Positions 36,154 through 45,466 of a DNA stretch of 64,000 nucleotides are shown here, in pieces. The position numbers were made by a program, and so were the translations under genes. This DNA comes from Pseudorhodoferax soli. GTDB lineage: Bacteria; Pseudomonadota; Gammaproteobacteria; Burkholderiales; Burkholderiaceae_C. Below the pieces are notes generated by a model. It was not told the DNA's origin. It saw only the letters and a program-made list of their open reading frames with translations, and searched no databases. The stretch is from assembly GCF_003337555.1 (NCBI RefSeq), contig NZ_QPJK01000003.1:178115-242114 (forward strand), read 5' to 3'. Numbering within the stretch: the stretch's first letter is position 1; each line of letters starts with the position of its first letter.

Positions 36154-37806
36154 ATGAAGCTGCAAGAGCTCGCGGGCGCCGAGAGGCCGCTCGACTACCA
36201 GAAGCTGGTGTTCGACTACCAGCCCCATCCCGACCAGCACGCCGCCACGCCGGCGCGCCACCCGGTCGTCATCGTCGGTGCCGGCCCGGTCGGCCTGGCA
36301 TTGGCCATCGACCTGGCCCAGCAGCAGGTGCCCGTGGTGCTGCTGGACAACGACCACCGGCTTTCCACCGGCTCGCGCGCCATCTGCTTTTCCAAGCGCT
36401 CGCTGGAGATCTTCGACCGCCTGGGCTGCGGCGAAGCCATGGCCGCCAAGGGCGTGTCGTGGAAGGTCGGCCGCGTGTTCCTGCGCGGCGAGGAGGTCTA
36501 CAGCTTCGACCTGCTGCCCGAGGACGGCCATGCGCGCCCGGCCTTCGTCAACCTGCAGCAGTACTACGTCGAGGGCTTCCTGGCCGAGCGCGCCGCGGCT
36601 CTGCCCTTGATCGACGTGCGCTGGCAAAACAAGGTCACGGGCGTCGAACAGAAGGGCGACCACGCGCTGCTGACCATCGAGACGCCGGACGGCCCCTACC
36701 AGTTGCAGGCCGACTGGGTGGCCGCCTGCGACGGCTCGCGCTCCGCCGTGCGCCAGCTGCTGGGCCAGGAGAGCCATGGCCGCGTGTTCCGCGACCGCTT
36801 CCTGATCGCCGACGTGAAGATGAAGGTCGACTTCCCGGCCGAGCGCTGGTTCTGGTTCGACCCGGACTTCCACCGCAACCAGAGCGTGCTGCTGCACATG
36901 CAGCCCGATGGCGTCTGGCGCATCGATTTCCAGCTGGGCTGGGACGCCGACCCGGAGGTCGAGAAGCGGCCCGAGAACATCATGCCGCGCGTGCGCGCGC
37001 TGCTCGAGGCCTCGCCGTTCAAGGGCGCCGAGGTGGAGCTCGAATGGGCCAGCGTCTACACCTTTGCCTGCCAGCGCATGGATGCCTTCCGCCACGGCCG
37101 CGTGCTGTTCGCGGGCGACGCGGCGCACGGCGTCTCGCCGTTCGGCGCACGCGGTGCCAATTCCGGCCTGCAGGACGCCGAGAACCTGGCCTGGAAGCTC
37201 GCCGCCGTGCTGCGCCGGCAGGCGCCCGATGCACTGCTCGACAGCTATGCGCGCGAACGCGAGATGGCGGCCGACGAGAACATCCAGAACTCCACGCGCG
37301 CCACCGACTTCATCACGCCCAAGAGCGAGATCAGCCGGCTGTTCCGCGACGCCGTGCTGCAGCTTGCCCGCCGGCACGAGTTCGCACGGCGGATGGTCAA
37401 CAGCGGGCGGCTGTCGGTGCCGGCCACCTTGCACGGCTCGGTGCTGAACACCGAGGATGCGGACGGTTTCGCCGGCCGCATGGTGCCCGGCGCGGTCGCT
37501 GCAGATGCACCGGTGGCCGATGGCTGGCTGCTGCAGCGCCTGGCGGGCACGCGCTTCGCGGCCGTGGTGTTCGGCGAAGGCGAGGGCGCCCAGGCCAGCC
37601 TGCGGGCGCTGACCGCGGCCGAGCTGCCGCTGCAGGTCGAGCGCCTGCCGCTGGACGCAGCCCACGCGCTGGCTGCAGCGCGCTACGACGCGCAGGACGG
37701 CACGACCTACCTGCTGCGCCCGGACCAGCATGTCTGCGCGCGCTGGCGCCGGCCCACGGCCGCCGCCCTGCGCGCCGCCCACGACCGCGCCCTGGCCAGG
37801 GCCTGA
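36154..37806 (+). CDS. FAD-dependent aromatic hydroxylase (MhaA-like, 3-hydroxyphenylacetate 6-hydroxylase candidate)
   Basis: This 550-aa class A flavoprotein monooxygenase has the FAD-binding GAGPVGLAL at ~42-50, an ADWVAACDGSRS motif, and GDAAHGVSPFGARGANSGLQD for FAD ribityl contacts. A C-terminal thioredoxin-like domain follows as in MhpA/phenol hydroxylases. Because it precedes a DUF2783 small protein, hmgA and fahA, the best guess is 3-hydroxyphenylacetate to homogentisate, as known for MhaA with the small MhaB. Other hydroxylated phenyl acids are possible. An AGGAGA ribosome site precedes ATG 36154. Confidence 0.85.
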   Translation: MKLQELAGAERPLDYQKLVFDYQPHPDQHAATPARHPVVIVGAGPVGLALAIDLAQQQVPVVLLDNDHRLSTGSRAICFSKRSLEIFDRLGCGEAMAAKGVSWKVGRVFLRGEEVYSFDLLPEDGHARPAFVNLQQYYVEGFLAERAAALPLIDVRWQNKVTGVEQKGDHALLTIETPDGPYQLQADWVAACDGSRSAVRQLLGQESHGRVFRDRFLIADVKMKVDFPAERWFWFDPDFHRNQSVLLHMQPDGVWRIDFQLGWDADPEVEKRPENIMPRVRALLEASPFKGAEVELEWASVYTFACQRMDAFRHGRVLFAGDAAHGVSPFGARGANSGLQDAENLAWKLAAVLRRQAPDALLDSYAREREMAADENIQNSTRATDFITPKSEISRLFRDAVLQLARRHEFARRMVNSGRLSVPATLHGSVLNTEDADGFAGRMVPGAVAADAPVADGWLLQRLAGTRFAAVVFGEGEGAQASLRALTAAELPLQVERLPLDAAHALAAARYDAQDGTTYLLRPDQHVCARWRRPTAAALRAAHDRALARA

Positions 37807-38021
37807 TGGAGACCGGCATGCAAGCGATACCCGAACACCTGGACACCAGCGCGCGGCTGGCCGCACCCGACGACTTCTACGAAGCCCTGATCGACGCCCA
37901 CCAGGGCCTGTCGACCGAGGAAAGCCATGCGCTCAATGCGCGCCTGGTGCTGCTGCTGGCCAACCAGATCGGCACACTGCCGGTGCTGCGCGAAGCCCTG
38001 GCCGCCGCGCGCGAAGCCTGA
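37806..38021 (+). CDS. DUF2783 small protein (MhaB-like hydroxylase partner)
   Basis: The protein is 71 aa; the start overlaps the hydroxylase stop by one base (TGATG). The sequence LAAPDDFYEALIDAHQGLSTEESHALNARLVLLLANQIG, here given only by its ends, is typical of DUF2783: an acidic helix-turn followed by a Leu-rich helix. Its tight coupling to the flavoprotein fits the small coupling component of a two-component hydroxylase. An internal Met at residue 5 is an alternative start. Identity with MhaB is inferred from size and context. Confidence 0.75.
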   Translation: METGMQAIPEHLDTSARLAAPDDFYEALIDAHQGLSTEESHALNARLVLLLANQIGTLPVLREALAAAREA

Positions 38022-38048
38022 AGATTTTCACAACCACTGGAGACAACC

Positions 38049-39005
38049 ATGACCCGCTTCCTCGCCACCGGCCTGCTGGCCGCCACCCTGTCCTTCGCCG
38101 CCACGGCGCAGTCCGGCAAGCCCATCGAATGGATCGTCGGCTATGCAGCCGGCGGCGGCTCCGACGCCGTGGCGCGCGCCACGGCCGAGGCCATGGCCAA
38201 GACACTGGCCGCGCCCATCGTCATCAACAACAAGCCCGGCGGGGCCACCAACATCGCGGCCGAGTACGCGGTGCGCGCCAAGGACCTGGAGAACACCGTC
38301 TTCACGGCCGACTTCGCCACCCTGGCCGTGAACCCCTTCCTGTTTCCCAAGCTGCCCTACAGCGCCGAGAAGGACCTGAGGCCCGTGGGCCTGCTGGCGC
38401 GCTTCCCCCTCGTGCTGGTGGTCGGCCCGCAGGTGCCGGCCAGCAATTGGAAGGAGTTCGTGGCCTGGGCCAAGGCCCAGAACGGCAATGTCAACTACGC
38501 CTCGGCAGGGGTCGGCAGCCCGCACCACCTGGCCACCGAGCTGCTGGGCGAGCAGGGCGGCCTGAAGCTCACGCACGTGGCCTACAAGGGCGCGGCGCCC
38601 GCGGTGGCCGATGTGCTGGGCGGCCAGGTGCCGTTCATGCTCGTGGACACCGCGAGCGGCAACCAGTTCGTGCTGTCGGGCAAGCTCAAAGCCATCGGCG
38701 TGGCCAGCGCGGCCCGCATCGCCAGCCTGCCCAACGTGCCCACGCTGGCCGAGCAGGGCCTCTCCGGCTACGAGGCCTATGCCTGGCAGGGCCTGACCGT
38801 GCCGGCCGGCGCGACCGACGCCACCGTGGCCCGTTACAGCCGAGCCTTGCAAGAGGCACTGGCCTCGCCGACCGTGAAGGCGCGCTACGAGGCGCTGGGC
38901 GTGGAAGGCCTGCCGGGCACGCCCGAGCAGATGGCCGCCTACGTCAAGCAGGAGCGCGAGCGCTGGGGCCGCGTGATCCGCAGCAACAACATCCGCATCG
39001 ACTGA
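38049..39005 (+). CDS. Bug-type (tripartite tricarboxylate transporter) solute-binding protein 1
   Basis: The protein is 318 aa with a signal peptide (residues 1-19, ending ATAQ). It shows the Bug fold motifs: [33 protein letters not shown], and [21 protein letters not shown]. These periplasmic receptors bind carboxylates or aromatic acids for TctAB permeases or for signalling. No TctA/TctB genes are nearby. Located between the hydroxylase pair and hmgA, its ligand is probably an aromatic acid of this pathway. Confidence 0.9.
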   Translation: MTRFLATGLLAATLSFAATAQSGKPIEWIVGYAAGGGSDAVARATAEAMAKTLAAPIVINNKPGGATNIAAEYAVRAKDLENTVFTADFATLAVNPFLFPKLPYSAEKDLRPVGLLARFPLVLVVGPQVPASNWKEFVAWAKAQNGNVNYASAGVGSPHHLATELLGEQGGLKLTHVAYKGAAPAVADVLGGQVPFMLVDTASGNQFVLSGKLKAIGVASAARIASLPNVPTLAEQGLSGYEAYAWQGLTVPAGATDATVARYSRALQEALASPTVKARYEALGVEGLPGTPEQMAAYVKQERERWGRVIRSNNIRID

Positions 39006-39015
39006 AAGGAACACC

Positions 39016-40326
39016 ATGGCCCAGGACCAGCTGCGCTACCAAAGCGGCTTCGGCAACGAGTACGCCACCGAGGCCGTGCCCGGCAGCCTGCCGCAGGGGC
39101 GCAACAGCCCGCAGCGGGCGCCGCACGATCTGTACCCCGAACTGGTCTCGGGCACGGCGTTCACGGCGCCGCGCCACGAACAGCGGCGCAGCTGGATGTA
39201 CCGGCGCCAGCCTTCGGTGGTCGCGGGGCGCTACCAGCCCTATGCCCAGCCGCTGTGGACCACGGGCGGCGACCGCGAGATCGCACTGGCGCCCGAACCC
39301 CTGCGCTGGCATCCGATGCCGCTGGACGGCGCGGAGCTCGATTTCGTCGACGGCATGCGCACGCTGGCCGCCAATGGCGATGCCGACGCGCAGACCGGCG
39401 TGGGCTCGCTCGTCTACGTGGCCGGCAAATCCATGGGCCGGCGCGCGTTCGTCAATGCCGACGGCGAATTGCTGGTCGTGCCGCAGCAGGGCCGGCTCCT
39501 GATCACGACAGAGCTGGGCGTGCTCGATGTCGCACCCGGCGAGATCGCGCTGCTGCCGCGCGGCCTGGCCTTCAAGGTCGAACTGCCGGACACCGACGCT
39601 GGCGCGGGCCTGTCGCGCGGCTACGTCTGCGAGAACTACGGCGCGCAGTTCCGCCTGCCCGAGCTGGGGCCGATCGGCTCCAACGGCCTGGCCAATGCGC
39701 GCGACTTCCTCGCGCCCGTGGCGGCCTACGAGGAGGCCGCCGGCCCCTACGAGCTCATCAAGAAATTCGGCGGGCGCTTCTGGCGCGCGCCGGCCCGGGG
39801 CACGCCGTTCAACGTCGTGGCCTGGCACGGCAACCTGGCTCCGGTGAAGTACGACACCAAGAACTTCATGACCATCGGCTCGATCAGCTTCGACCACCCG
39901 GACCCGTCGATCTTCACGGTGCTGACCTCGCCCAGCGACACGCCCGGCACGGCCAACTGCGACTTCGTGATCTTCCCGCCGCGCTGGCTGGTGATGGAGG
40001 ACACCTTCCGTCCGCCCTGGTACCACCGCAACCTCATGAGCGAGTTCATGGGCCTGGTGTACGGCGAGTACGACGCCAAGCCCGGCGGCTTCAAGCCCGG
40101 CGGCGCCAGCCTGCACAATGCCATGGTGCCGCACGGTCCGGACGAGGAGGCTTTCGAGAAGGCCTCATCCGTGGACCTCAAGCCGCAGAAACTCGACAAC
40201 ACGCTGGCCTTCATGTTCGAAAGCCGCTACCGCTTCATCCCGACCGCGTGGGCGCTGAACACCGCGCCGCTGGACCACGACTACGCCGACTGCTGGGCTG
40301 GCCTCAAGGACCAATTCAAACCATGA
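39016..40326 (+). CDS. hmgA: Homogentisate 1,2-dioxygenase
   Basis: This 436-aa non-haem iron enzyme opens the ring of homogentisate to give maleylacetoacetate. It has the family N-terminus [26 protein letters not shown]-type central segment, and the iron-ligand region [21 protein letters not shown] (His, Glu; listed by residues only) with [15 protein letters not shown]. Length is normal. It lies in a catabolic operon with fahA; a maleylacetoacetate isomerase gene is not in this operon, so that step must be supplied elsewhere or by a GST. Confidence 0.96.
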   Translation: MAQDQLRYQSGFGNEYATEAVPGSLPQGRNSPQRAPHDLYPELVSGTAFTAPRHEQRRSWMYRRQPSVVAGRYQPYAQPLWTTGGDREIALAPEPLRWHPMPLDGAELDFVDGMRTLAANGDADAQTGVGSLVYVAGKSMGRRAFVNADGELLVVPQQGRLLITTELGVLDVAPGEIALLPRGLAFKVELPDTDAGAGLSRGYVCENYGAQFRLPELGPIGSNGLANARDFLAPVAAYEEAAGPYELIKKFGGRFWRAPARGTPFNVVAWHGNLAPVKYDTKNFMTIGSISFDHPDPSIFTVLTSPSDTPGTANCDFVIFPPRWLVMEDTFRPPWYHRNLMSEFMGLVYGEYDAKPGGFKPGGASLHNAMVPHGPDEEAFEKASSVDLKPQKLDNTLAFMFESRYRFIPTAWALNTAPLDHDYADCWAGLKDQFKP

Positions 40327-40353
40327 CGATCCGCTGAAGAACGGAGACACACC

Positions 40354-41340
40354 TTGCCCCATCCTTCCATCGCATCGCGCCGCCGCCACCTGGGCTTGCT
40401 GGCGGCCTGCATTGCCCTGTCCGCGAGCACGCTGCATGCGGCGGATTTCCCCACCAAGCCGATCCGTTTCGTCGTGCCCTATGCGGCCGGCGGCACCACC
40501 GACCTGGTGGCCCGCACCGTCGGCCAGAAGGTGGGCGAGCTGCTGGGCCAACCGGTCGTCATCGACAACCGCGGCGGGGCCGGCGGCAACATCGGCATGG
40601 ACCTGGTCGCCAAGTCGGCGCCCGACGGCCACACCATCGGCTTCGGCGCGATCTCGACCAATGCGCTGAACCCGCATGTCTACAAGTCCATGGCCTTCGA
40701 CCCGCGCAAGGACTTCACCGCCATCAGCCTGCTCGGCACCTCGACCATCGTGCTGGAAGTGCCCGCCACGTCGCCGATCAAGAGCGTGGCCGATCTGGTC
40801 GCCGCCGCGAAGAAGTCGCCCGGCCTGCCGTACGCGACGGCCGGCGCCGGCACGTCGATGCACCTGTCCGGCGTGATGTTCGCGCAGATGACGGGCACCG
40901 AGCTGACGCACGTGGCCTACAAGGGCAGCGGCCCCGGCATCACCGATCTGCTGGGCGGCACCGTCGGCGTGATGTTCGACAACCTGCCGGCCTCGTTGCC
41001 GCACATCCAGGCGGGCCGGCTGCGCGCGCTGGCCGTGGCCGGGGCCGCCCGCTCACCGTCGTTGCCCGAGGTGCCCACCATTGCGGAAACCGGGCTCAAG
41101 GACTATGCGGTCGACCCCTGGTTCGGCGTCTACGGTCCCGCGAACCTGCCGCCGGCCGTGGTGCAGGCGCTGAACAAGGCGTTCACGACGGCGCTGGCCA
41201 TGCCCGAGGTCAAGGACAAGCTGCTGGCCGCCGGCTTCAACCCGCGCGGCTCCAGCGCCGAGGCGCTGACCCAGCTGACCCAATCCGAATACCAGCGCCT
41301 GGGCGACGTCGCCCGCAAGGCCGCCATGAGCGTCGATTGA
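40354..41340 (+). CDS. Bug-type solute-binding protein 2 (TTG start)
   Basis: The protein is 328 aa. It begins at a TTG (40354) preceded by a CGGAGA ribosome site 6-8 bases upstream; no ATG is available before the signal peptide (HLGLLAACIALSASTLHA). Core motifs IRFVVPYAAGGTTDLVART, VVIDNRGGAGGNIGMD and VAYKGSGPGITDLLGGTVGVMF are typical. Sitting between hmgA and fahA, it doubles the receptor count of this operon, with no cognate permease. Confidence 0.88.
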   Translation: MPHPSIASRRRHLGLLAACIALSASTLHAADFPTKPIRFVVPYAAGGTTDLVARTVGQKVGELLGQPVVIDNRGGAGGNIGMDLVAKSAPDGHTIGFGAISTNALNPHVYKSMAFDPRKDFTAISLLGTSTIVLEVPATSPIKSVADLVAAAKKSPGLPYATAGAGTSMHLSGVMFAQMTGTELTHVAYKGSGPGITDLLGGTVGVMFDNLPASLPHIQAGRLRALAVAGAARSPSLPEVPTIAETGLKDYAVDPWFGVYGPANLPPAVVQALNKAFTTALAMPEVKDKLLAAGFNPRGSSAEALTQLTQSEYQRLGDVARKAAMSVD

Positions 41341-41353
41341 CACAGGAATCCCG

Positions 41354-42625
41354 ATGACGATGAACACCGACACCACCCACGCCCCGCAGCTGCGCAGCTG
41401 GGTCGCTTCCGCCAACGTGGCGGGCTGCGACTTCCCGATCCAGAACCTGCCGTTCGGCCGCTTCCGCCCGGCCGGCAGCGCCGAGGCCTTCCGCATCGGC
41501 GTGGCCATCGGCGACCAGGTGCTGGACCTGAAGGCCGCAGGCCTTGTCGCCCACGCCGACATGAACGCGCTGATGGGCGCTACGCCCGCCGAGCGCCGGG
41601 CCTTGCGCGAGCGCCTGTCCGCCGGCCTGGCCGAAGGCAGTGCGCAGCAAGCGGCTTGGGCCCAGGCGCTCGTGCCGCAAGCGCAGTGCGATTACACGGT
41701 GCCCTGCGAGGTGCGCGACTACACGGACTTCTACACCAGCGTGCACCACGCCACGACCGTGGGCAAGCAGTTCCGGCCCGACAACCCGCTACTGCCCAAC
41801 TACAAGTGGGTGCCCATCGGTTACCACGGGCGCGCCAGTTCCATCATGGTCAGCGGCACCGCGTTCAAGCGCCCGCAAGGCCAGACCAAGGCAGCCGATG
41901 CGGCCGTTCCCACGTTCGGCCCCTGCAAGCGGCTCGACTACGAACTGGAGCTGGCCTACTTCGTGGGGCAGGGCAATGCGCTGGGCGAGCCGGTCGGCAT
42001 TGACTCGGCCGAGGCGCACCTGTTCGGCGTGGGCCTGTTCAACGACTGGTCGGCGCGCGACCTGCAGGCCTGGGAATACCAGCCGCTGGGCCCGTTCCTG
42101 TCCAAGAATTTCGCCTCCACGGTCTCGCCCTGGATCGTGACCATGGAAGCGCTGGCGCCGTTCCGCGCACCGTTCACGCGGCCCGCGGGCGACCCGCAGC
42201 CCCTGCCTTACCTGGACAGCGCGGCCAACCGCGCGCAGGGCGCGCTGGACATCACGCTGGAGGTCTGGCTGCAGACCGCCAAGATGCGCGCGGCGGGCGA
42301 GGAGGGCGTGCGCCTCACGCGTGGCAACACCACGCAGGCCGCCTACTGGACGGCCGCGCAACTCGTCGCGCACCACACGGTGAACGGCTGCAACCTGAAC
42401 CCGGGCGACCTGCTCGGCTCGGGCACGCTGTCGGGCCCGACACCGGGCGAGGCCGGTTCGCTGCTGGAGCTGTCGCAGGGTGGCAAGCAGCCGATCAGCC
42501 TGCCCAACGGCGAGACGCGCAGCTTCCTGGAGGACGGCGACACCCTGATCCTGCGCGGCTGGTGCGAACGCGCAGGCGCCGTGCGCATCGGCCTGGGCGA
42601 GGCGCGCGGCACGGTGATCGGCTGA
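41354..42625 (+). CDS. fahA: Fumarylacetoacetase
   Basis: This 423-aa enzyme hydrolyses fumarylacetoacetate to fumarate and acetoacetate, the last step of homogentisate breakdown. The N-terminal domain (to ~115) is followed by the FAH catalytic domain with DYTDFYTSVHHATTVGK (Asp and His of the active site), RLDYELELAYFVG and FNDWSARDLQAWEYQPLGPF (metal ligands Glu and Asp). Two Met codons (41354, 41360) are possible starts. It ends the operon; two hairpins follow. Confidence 0.96.
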   Translation: MTMNTDTTHAPQLRSWVASANVAGCDFPIQNLPFGRFRPAGSAEAFRIGVAIGDQVLDLKAAGLVAHADMNALMGATPAERRALRERLSAGLAEGSAQQAAWAQALVPQAQCDYTVPCEVRDYTDFYTSVHHATTVGKQFRPDNPLLPNYKWVPIGYHGRASSIMVSGTAFKRPQGQTKAADAAVPTFGPCKRLDYELELAYFVGQGNALGEPVGIDSAEAHLFGVGLFNDWSARDLQAWEYQPLGPFLSKNFASTVSPWIVTMEALAPFRAPFTRPAGDPQPLPYLDSAANRAQGALDITLEVWLQTAKMRAAGEEGVRLTRGNTTQAAYWTAAQLVAHHTVNGCNLNPGDLLGSGTLSGPTPGEAGSLLELSQGGKQPISLPNGETRSFLEDGDTLILRGWCERAGAVRIGLGEARGTVIG

Positions 42626-42635
42626 GGCGGGCGGC

Positions 42636-42687
42636 GCATCCCCCGCCCGGGGATGCGGCGAAGTTGGCGGGCTTTCGCAAGCCCGCC
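42636..42687 (+). terminator. Tandem hairpins after fahA
   Basis: GCATCCCC-CGCCC-GGGGATGC (42636-42656) and GGCGGGCTT-TCGC-AAGCCCGCC (42666-42687) are perfect stems of 8 and 9 bp starting 10 bases after the fahA stop. No T-tract follows, so they may act as Rho-assisted or 3'-end-stabilising structures. They are the only feature in the first half of the 293-base gap 42626-42918; 42688-42840 shows nothing I can name. Confidence 0.6.
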
Positions 42688-42846
42688 GTCCACCCTGACG
42701 CGGCGACATACAGCGGGTGGCATTCGGCCGCGGAACCGTCGAGGAACGGCTCGCGGAACGGGTTCAGCGCCACAGAACTGCGCCCACGCACTGCCTTGGC
42801 GGCGCCGGTGCAACGCGGGAAAGTCCCAATGTGACAGCTGTTTAGC

Positions 42847-42866
42847 AAACGTTTGCGCAAACGTTT
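42847..42866. promoter_or_regulatory. RbsR operator 1, upstream of rbsB1
   Basis: AAACGTTTGCGCAAACGTTT is a perfect 20-bp palindrome, equal to two overlapping LacI-family sites (AAACGTTT cores 12 bp apart). It covers the presumed -35 region of the rbsB1 promoter. The AAACGTTT core matches what E. coli RbsR and relatives recognise. The identical 20-mer recurs at 51496-51515. Confidence 0.8.
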
Positions 42867-42879
42867 CCGTCTCTATACT
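42852..42879 (+). promoter_or_regulatory. rbsB1 promoter
   Basis: A -10 hexamer TATACT (42874-42879) lies 16 bp after a -35-like TTTGCG (42852-42857) that sits inside the operator. Repressor binding would exclude RNA polymerase. A GAAGGAGA ribosome site precedes the ATG at 42919. Confidence 0.55.
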
Positions 42880-42918
42880 TCCGCCCCTGTCCTGCACGCA
42901 CCACCGAAGGAGACATCC

Positions 42919-43869
42919 ATGCGTTCGACCCGCCGCACCCTCACCACCGCGCTGGCCCTGGCCGGCGTCCTGGCCGCCACGCCGGTCCTGGCACAAAGCC
43001 CTCCGCCCAAGGTGGCCCTGGTCATGAAGTCTTTGGCCAACGAGTTCTTCCTGACCATGGAGGAAGGCGCCAAGGCCCACCAGAAGGCCAATGCCAAGCA
43101 GTACACGCTCGTGGCCAACGGCATCAAGGACGAGACCGACGCGGCAGCGCAGATCCGCATCGTCGAGCAGATGGTGGCCCAGAAGGTCGACGCGCTGGTG
43201 ATCGCCCCCGCGGATTCCAAGGCCCTGGTGCCGGCCATCAAGGCCGCCGCCGACAAGGGCGTGCTGGTCGTGAACATCGACAACCGGCTGGACGAGGCAG
43301 CGCTCAAGGAGAAGGGCTTGTCCGTGCCCTTCGTGGGCCCGGACAACCGCGCCGGCGCCAAGCTGGTGGGCGATGCGCTGGCCAAGACGCTCAAGAGCGG
43401 CGACAAGGTGGGCATCATCGAAGGCGTGTCCACCACCTTCAATGCGCAGCATCGCACGCTGGGCTACCAGGATGCGATGAAGGCGGCCGGCATCACGGTG
43501 GTGGGCGTGCAGTCGGGCCAGTGGGAGATCGACAAGGCCAACCAGGTGGCCTCCAGCATGCTGCGCGAGCACCCGGACCTGAAGGCCCTGCTGGCGGGCA
43601 ACGACTCGATGGCGCTGGGCGCGGTGGCAGCGGTCAAGGCTGCAGGCAAGACCGGCAAGGTGGCCGTGGTGGGCTACGACAACATCAGCGCGATCAAGCC
43701 CATGCTCAAAGACGGGCGCGTGCTGGCCACGGCCGACCAGTTCGCGGCCAAGCAGGCGGTGTTCGGCATCGAGACGGCGCTCAAGGCGCTGGCGGCCAAG
43801 ACGCCGCAGAGCGGCATGCCCGCGCAGATCAAGACCGACGTGGTCCTTGTCACCAAGGATAGCAAGTAA
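42919..43869 (+). CDS. rbsB: Ribose ABC transporter substrate-binding protein, copy 1
   Basis: This 316-aa periplasmic protein has a signal peptide (residues 1-25, ending VLAQ). The mature part is a type I periplasmic binding fold with VALVMKSLANEFF, DALVIAPADSKALVP, NIDNRLDE and GVSTTFNAQHR. It delivers ribose (or a related pentose) to RbsAC. The mature sequence differs from the second copy at 50495-51442 by only four residues that I can see (S/G, H/Q, A/G, Q/A); the signal peptides differ more. It is the first gene of the rightward operon. Confidence 0.92.
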   Translation: MRSTRRTLTTALALAGVLAATPVLAQSPPPKVALVMKSLANEFFLTMEEGAKAHQKANAKQYTLVANGIKDETDAAAQIRIVEQMVAQKVDALVIAPADSKALVPAIKAAADKGVLVVNIDNRLDEAALKEKGLSVPFVGPDNRAGAKLVGDALAKTLKSGDKVGIIEGVSTTFNAQHRTLGYQDAMKAAGITVVGVQSGQWEIDKANQVASSMLREHPDLKALLAGNDSMALGAVAAVKAAGKTGKVAVVGYDNISAIKPMLKDGRVLATADQFAAKQAVFGIETALKALAAKTPQSGMPAQIKTDVVLVTKDSK

Positions 43870-43871
43870 GC

Positions 43872-45410
43872 ATGGCCGGGCAGCAGCCCCCGGTGCTGGC
43901 GCTCCAGGGCATCGGCAAGGACTATGCGGCCACCGTGCTCGACGGTGTCGGCCTGGAGCTGCACGCCGGCCAGGTGCTGGCGCTGACGGGCGAGAACGGC
44001 GCGGGCAAGAGCACGCTGTCCAAGATCGTCTGCGGCCTGGTCGCGCCCACGCGCGGCAGCATGCAGCTGGGTGGCGAGCCCTTCGCGCCGCGTTCGCGCC
44101 GCGAGGCCGAGGCCCGCGGCGTGCGCATGGTCATGCAGGAGCTGGGCCTGGTGCCCACGCTGACGGTCGCCGAGAACCTGCTGCTGGGCCGCCTGCCGAG
44201 CCGCGCCGGCTGGGTCGACCAGGGCCGTTTGCGCGCGCTGGCCGAGCGGCAGCTGGCGCGCATCGGCCTGACCGACATCGACCCCGCCACACCGGTGGCG
44301 CGGCTGGGCATCGGCCACCAGCAGATGGTGGAGATCGCGCGCAACCTGCAGGACGACACGCGCGTGCTGATCCTGGACGAGCCGACGGCCATGCTGACCG
44401 CGCGCGAGTCCGAGCGTCTGTTCGCGCAGATCGCCCAGCTCGCGGCGGCCGGCGTGGCGCTGGTCTACGTCTCGCACCGGCTGGAGGAACTGCGCCGCAT
44501 CTGCGACCAGGTGGCCGTGCTGCGCGATGGCCGGCTCGTCGATGCGCGGCCCATGGCCGGCGTCAGCGAGGCCGACCTGGTGCAGCGCATGATCGGCCGG
44601 ACACTGGCCGACGAGGCGGTGCGGCCACGCCGCCCGGCGGGCCCGACCAAGCTGCGCCTGCGCGGCCTGGGCCGCGGGCAGGCCGTGCGCGACGTGAGCC
44701 TGGATGTGCACGCGGGCGAGGTGTTCGGCCTCGCCGGCCTGGTGGGCTCCGGCCGCACCGAGCTGTTGCGCCTGGTCTATGGCGCCGACCGGGCCGACCG
44801 CGGCAGCGTCGAGCTGCTGGACGCCACGGGCCAGGCCGCGCCGCGCTGGTCCAGCCCCGTGCAGGCGGTGCGCCGGCGCGTCGGCCTGGTCAGCGAAGAC
44901 CGCAAGTCCGAAGGCCTGCTGCTGTCCCAGCCCATCCGTGTCAACACCACACTCAGCGACCTGCGTGCGGTGGCCCGAGGCGGCTGGCTGCAACCGGGCC
45001 GCGAGCGCGGCATCGTGCAGGGGCTGGTCCGCAAGCTGCGCGTGCGCTGCCGCGACGAGGAGCAGCCCGTGGCCGCGCTGTCGGGCGGCAACCAGCAGAA
45101 GGTGGTGTTCGCGCGCTGGCTGCACCGCGACTGCGAGGTGCTGTTGCTGGACGAACCCACGCGCGGGGTCGACGTCGGCGCCCGCGCCGACCTCTATGCC
45201 GAGCTGGACCGCATGGCGGCCGACGGCCGTGCGCTGCTCATGGTCTCCAGCGACCTGCGCGAACTGATGGCCATGTGCGACCGCATCGGCGTCATGAGCG
45301 GCGGCCGCCTCGTCCAGGTGTTCGAGCGCGGCGCCTGGACCGAACAAGCCCTGCTGGCCGCCGCATTCAGCGGCGTCAGCGCACCACGCCCCGAAGAGGC
45401 GTCCGCATGA
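43872..45410 (+). CDS. rbsA: Ribose ABC transporter ATP-binding protein
   Basis: This 512-aa protein holds two fused ATPase domains. The first has Walker A GENGAGKS (40-47), signature LGIGHQQMVE and Walker B VLILDEPTAML. The second has a degenerate P-loop GLVGSGRTELL, as usual for RbsA/XylG, with ALSGGNQQKVV and LLLDEPTRGVD. It powers sugar import through RbsC. It begins 2 nt after rbsB1 and ends in an ATGA overlap with a possible early rbsC start. Confidence 0.94.
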   Translation: MAGQQPPVLALQGIGKDYAATVLDGVGLELHAGQVLALTGENGAGKSTLSKIVCGLVAPTRGSMQLGGEPFAPRSRREAEARGVRMVMQELGLVPTLTVAENLLLGRLPSRAGWVDQGRLRALAERQLARIGLTDIDPATPVARLGIGHQQMVEIARNLQDDTRVLILDEPTAMLTARESERLFAQIAQLAAAGVALVYVSHRLEELRRICDQVAVLRDGRLVDARPMAGVSEADLVQRMIGRTLADEAVRPRRPAGPTKLRLRGLGRGQAVRDVSLDVHAGEVFGLAGLVGSGRTELLRLVYGADRADRGSVELLDATGQAAPRWSSPVQAVRRRVGLVSEDRKSEGLLLSQPIRVNTTLSDLRAVARGGWLQPGRERGIVQGLVRKLRVRCRDEEQPVAALSGGNQQKVVFARWLHRDCEVLLLDEPTRGVDVGARADLYAELDRMAADGRALLMVSSDLRELMAMCDRIGVMSGGRLVQVFERGAWTEQALLAAAFSGVSAPRPEEASA

Positions 45411-45466
45411 GCGCCGCCCGGCCGCCAGCAGGCGCTCGCACCGTAGCCCAAGGCGAAGGAACACTC

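Noticed and set aside
35134-37866. A 910-codon minus-strand frame opposite the MBL and hydroxylase genes
   Set aside because: It shows only His/Gly/Arg-rich filler, and would cross the IclR operator region. The plus-strand genes have clear catalytic motifs.
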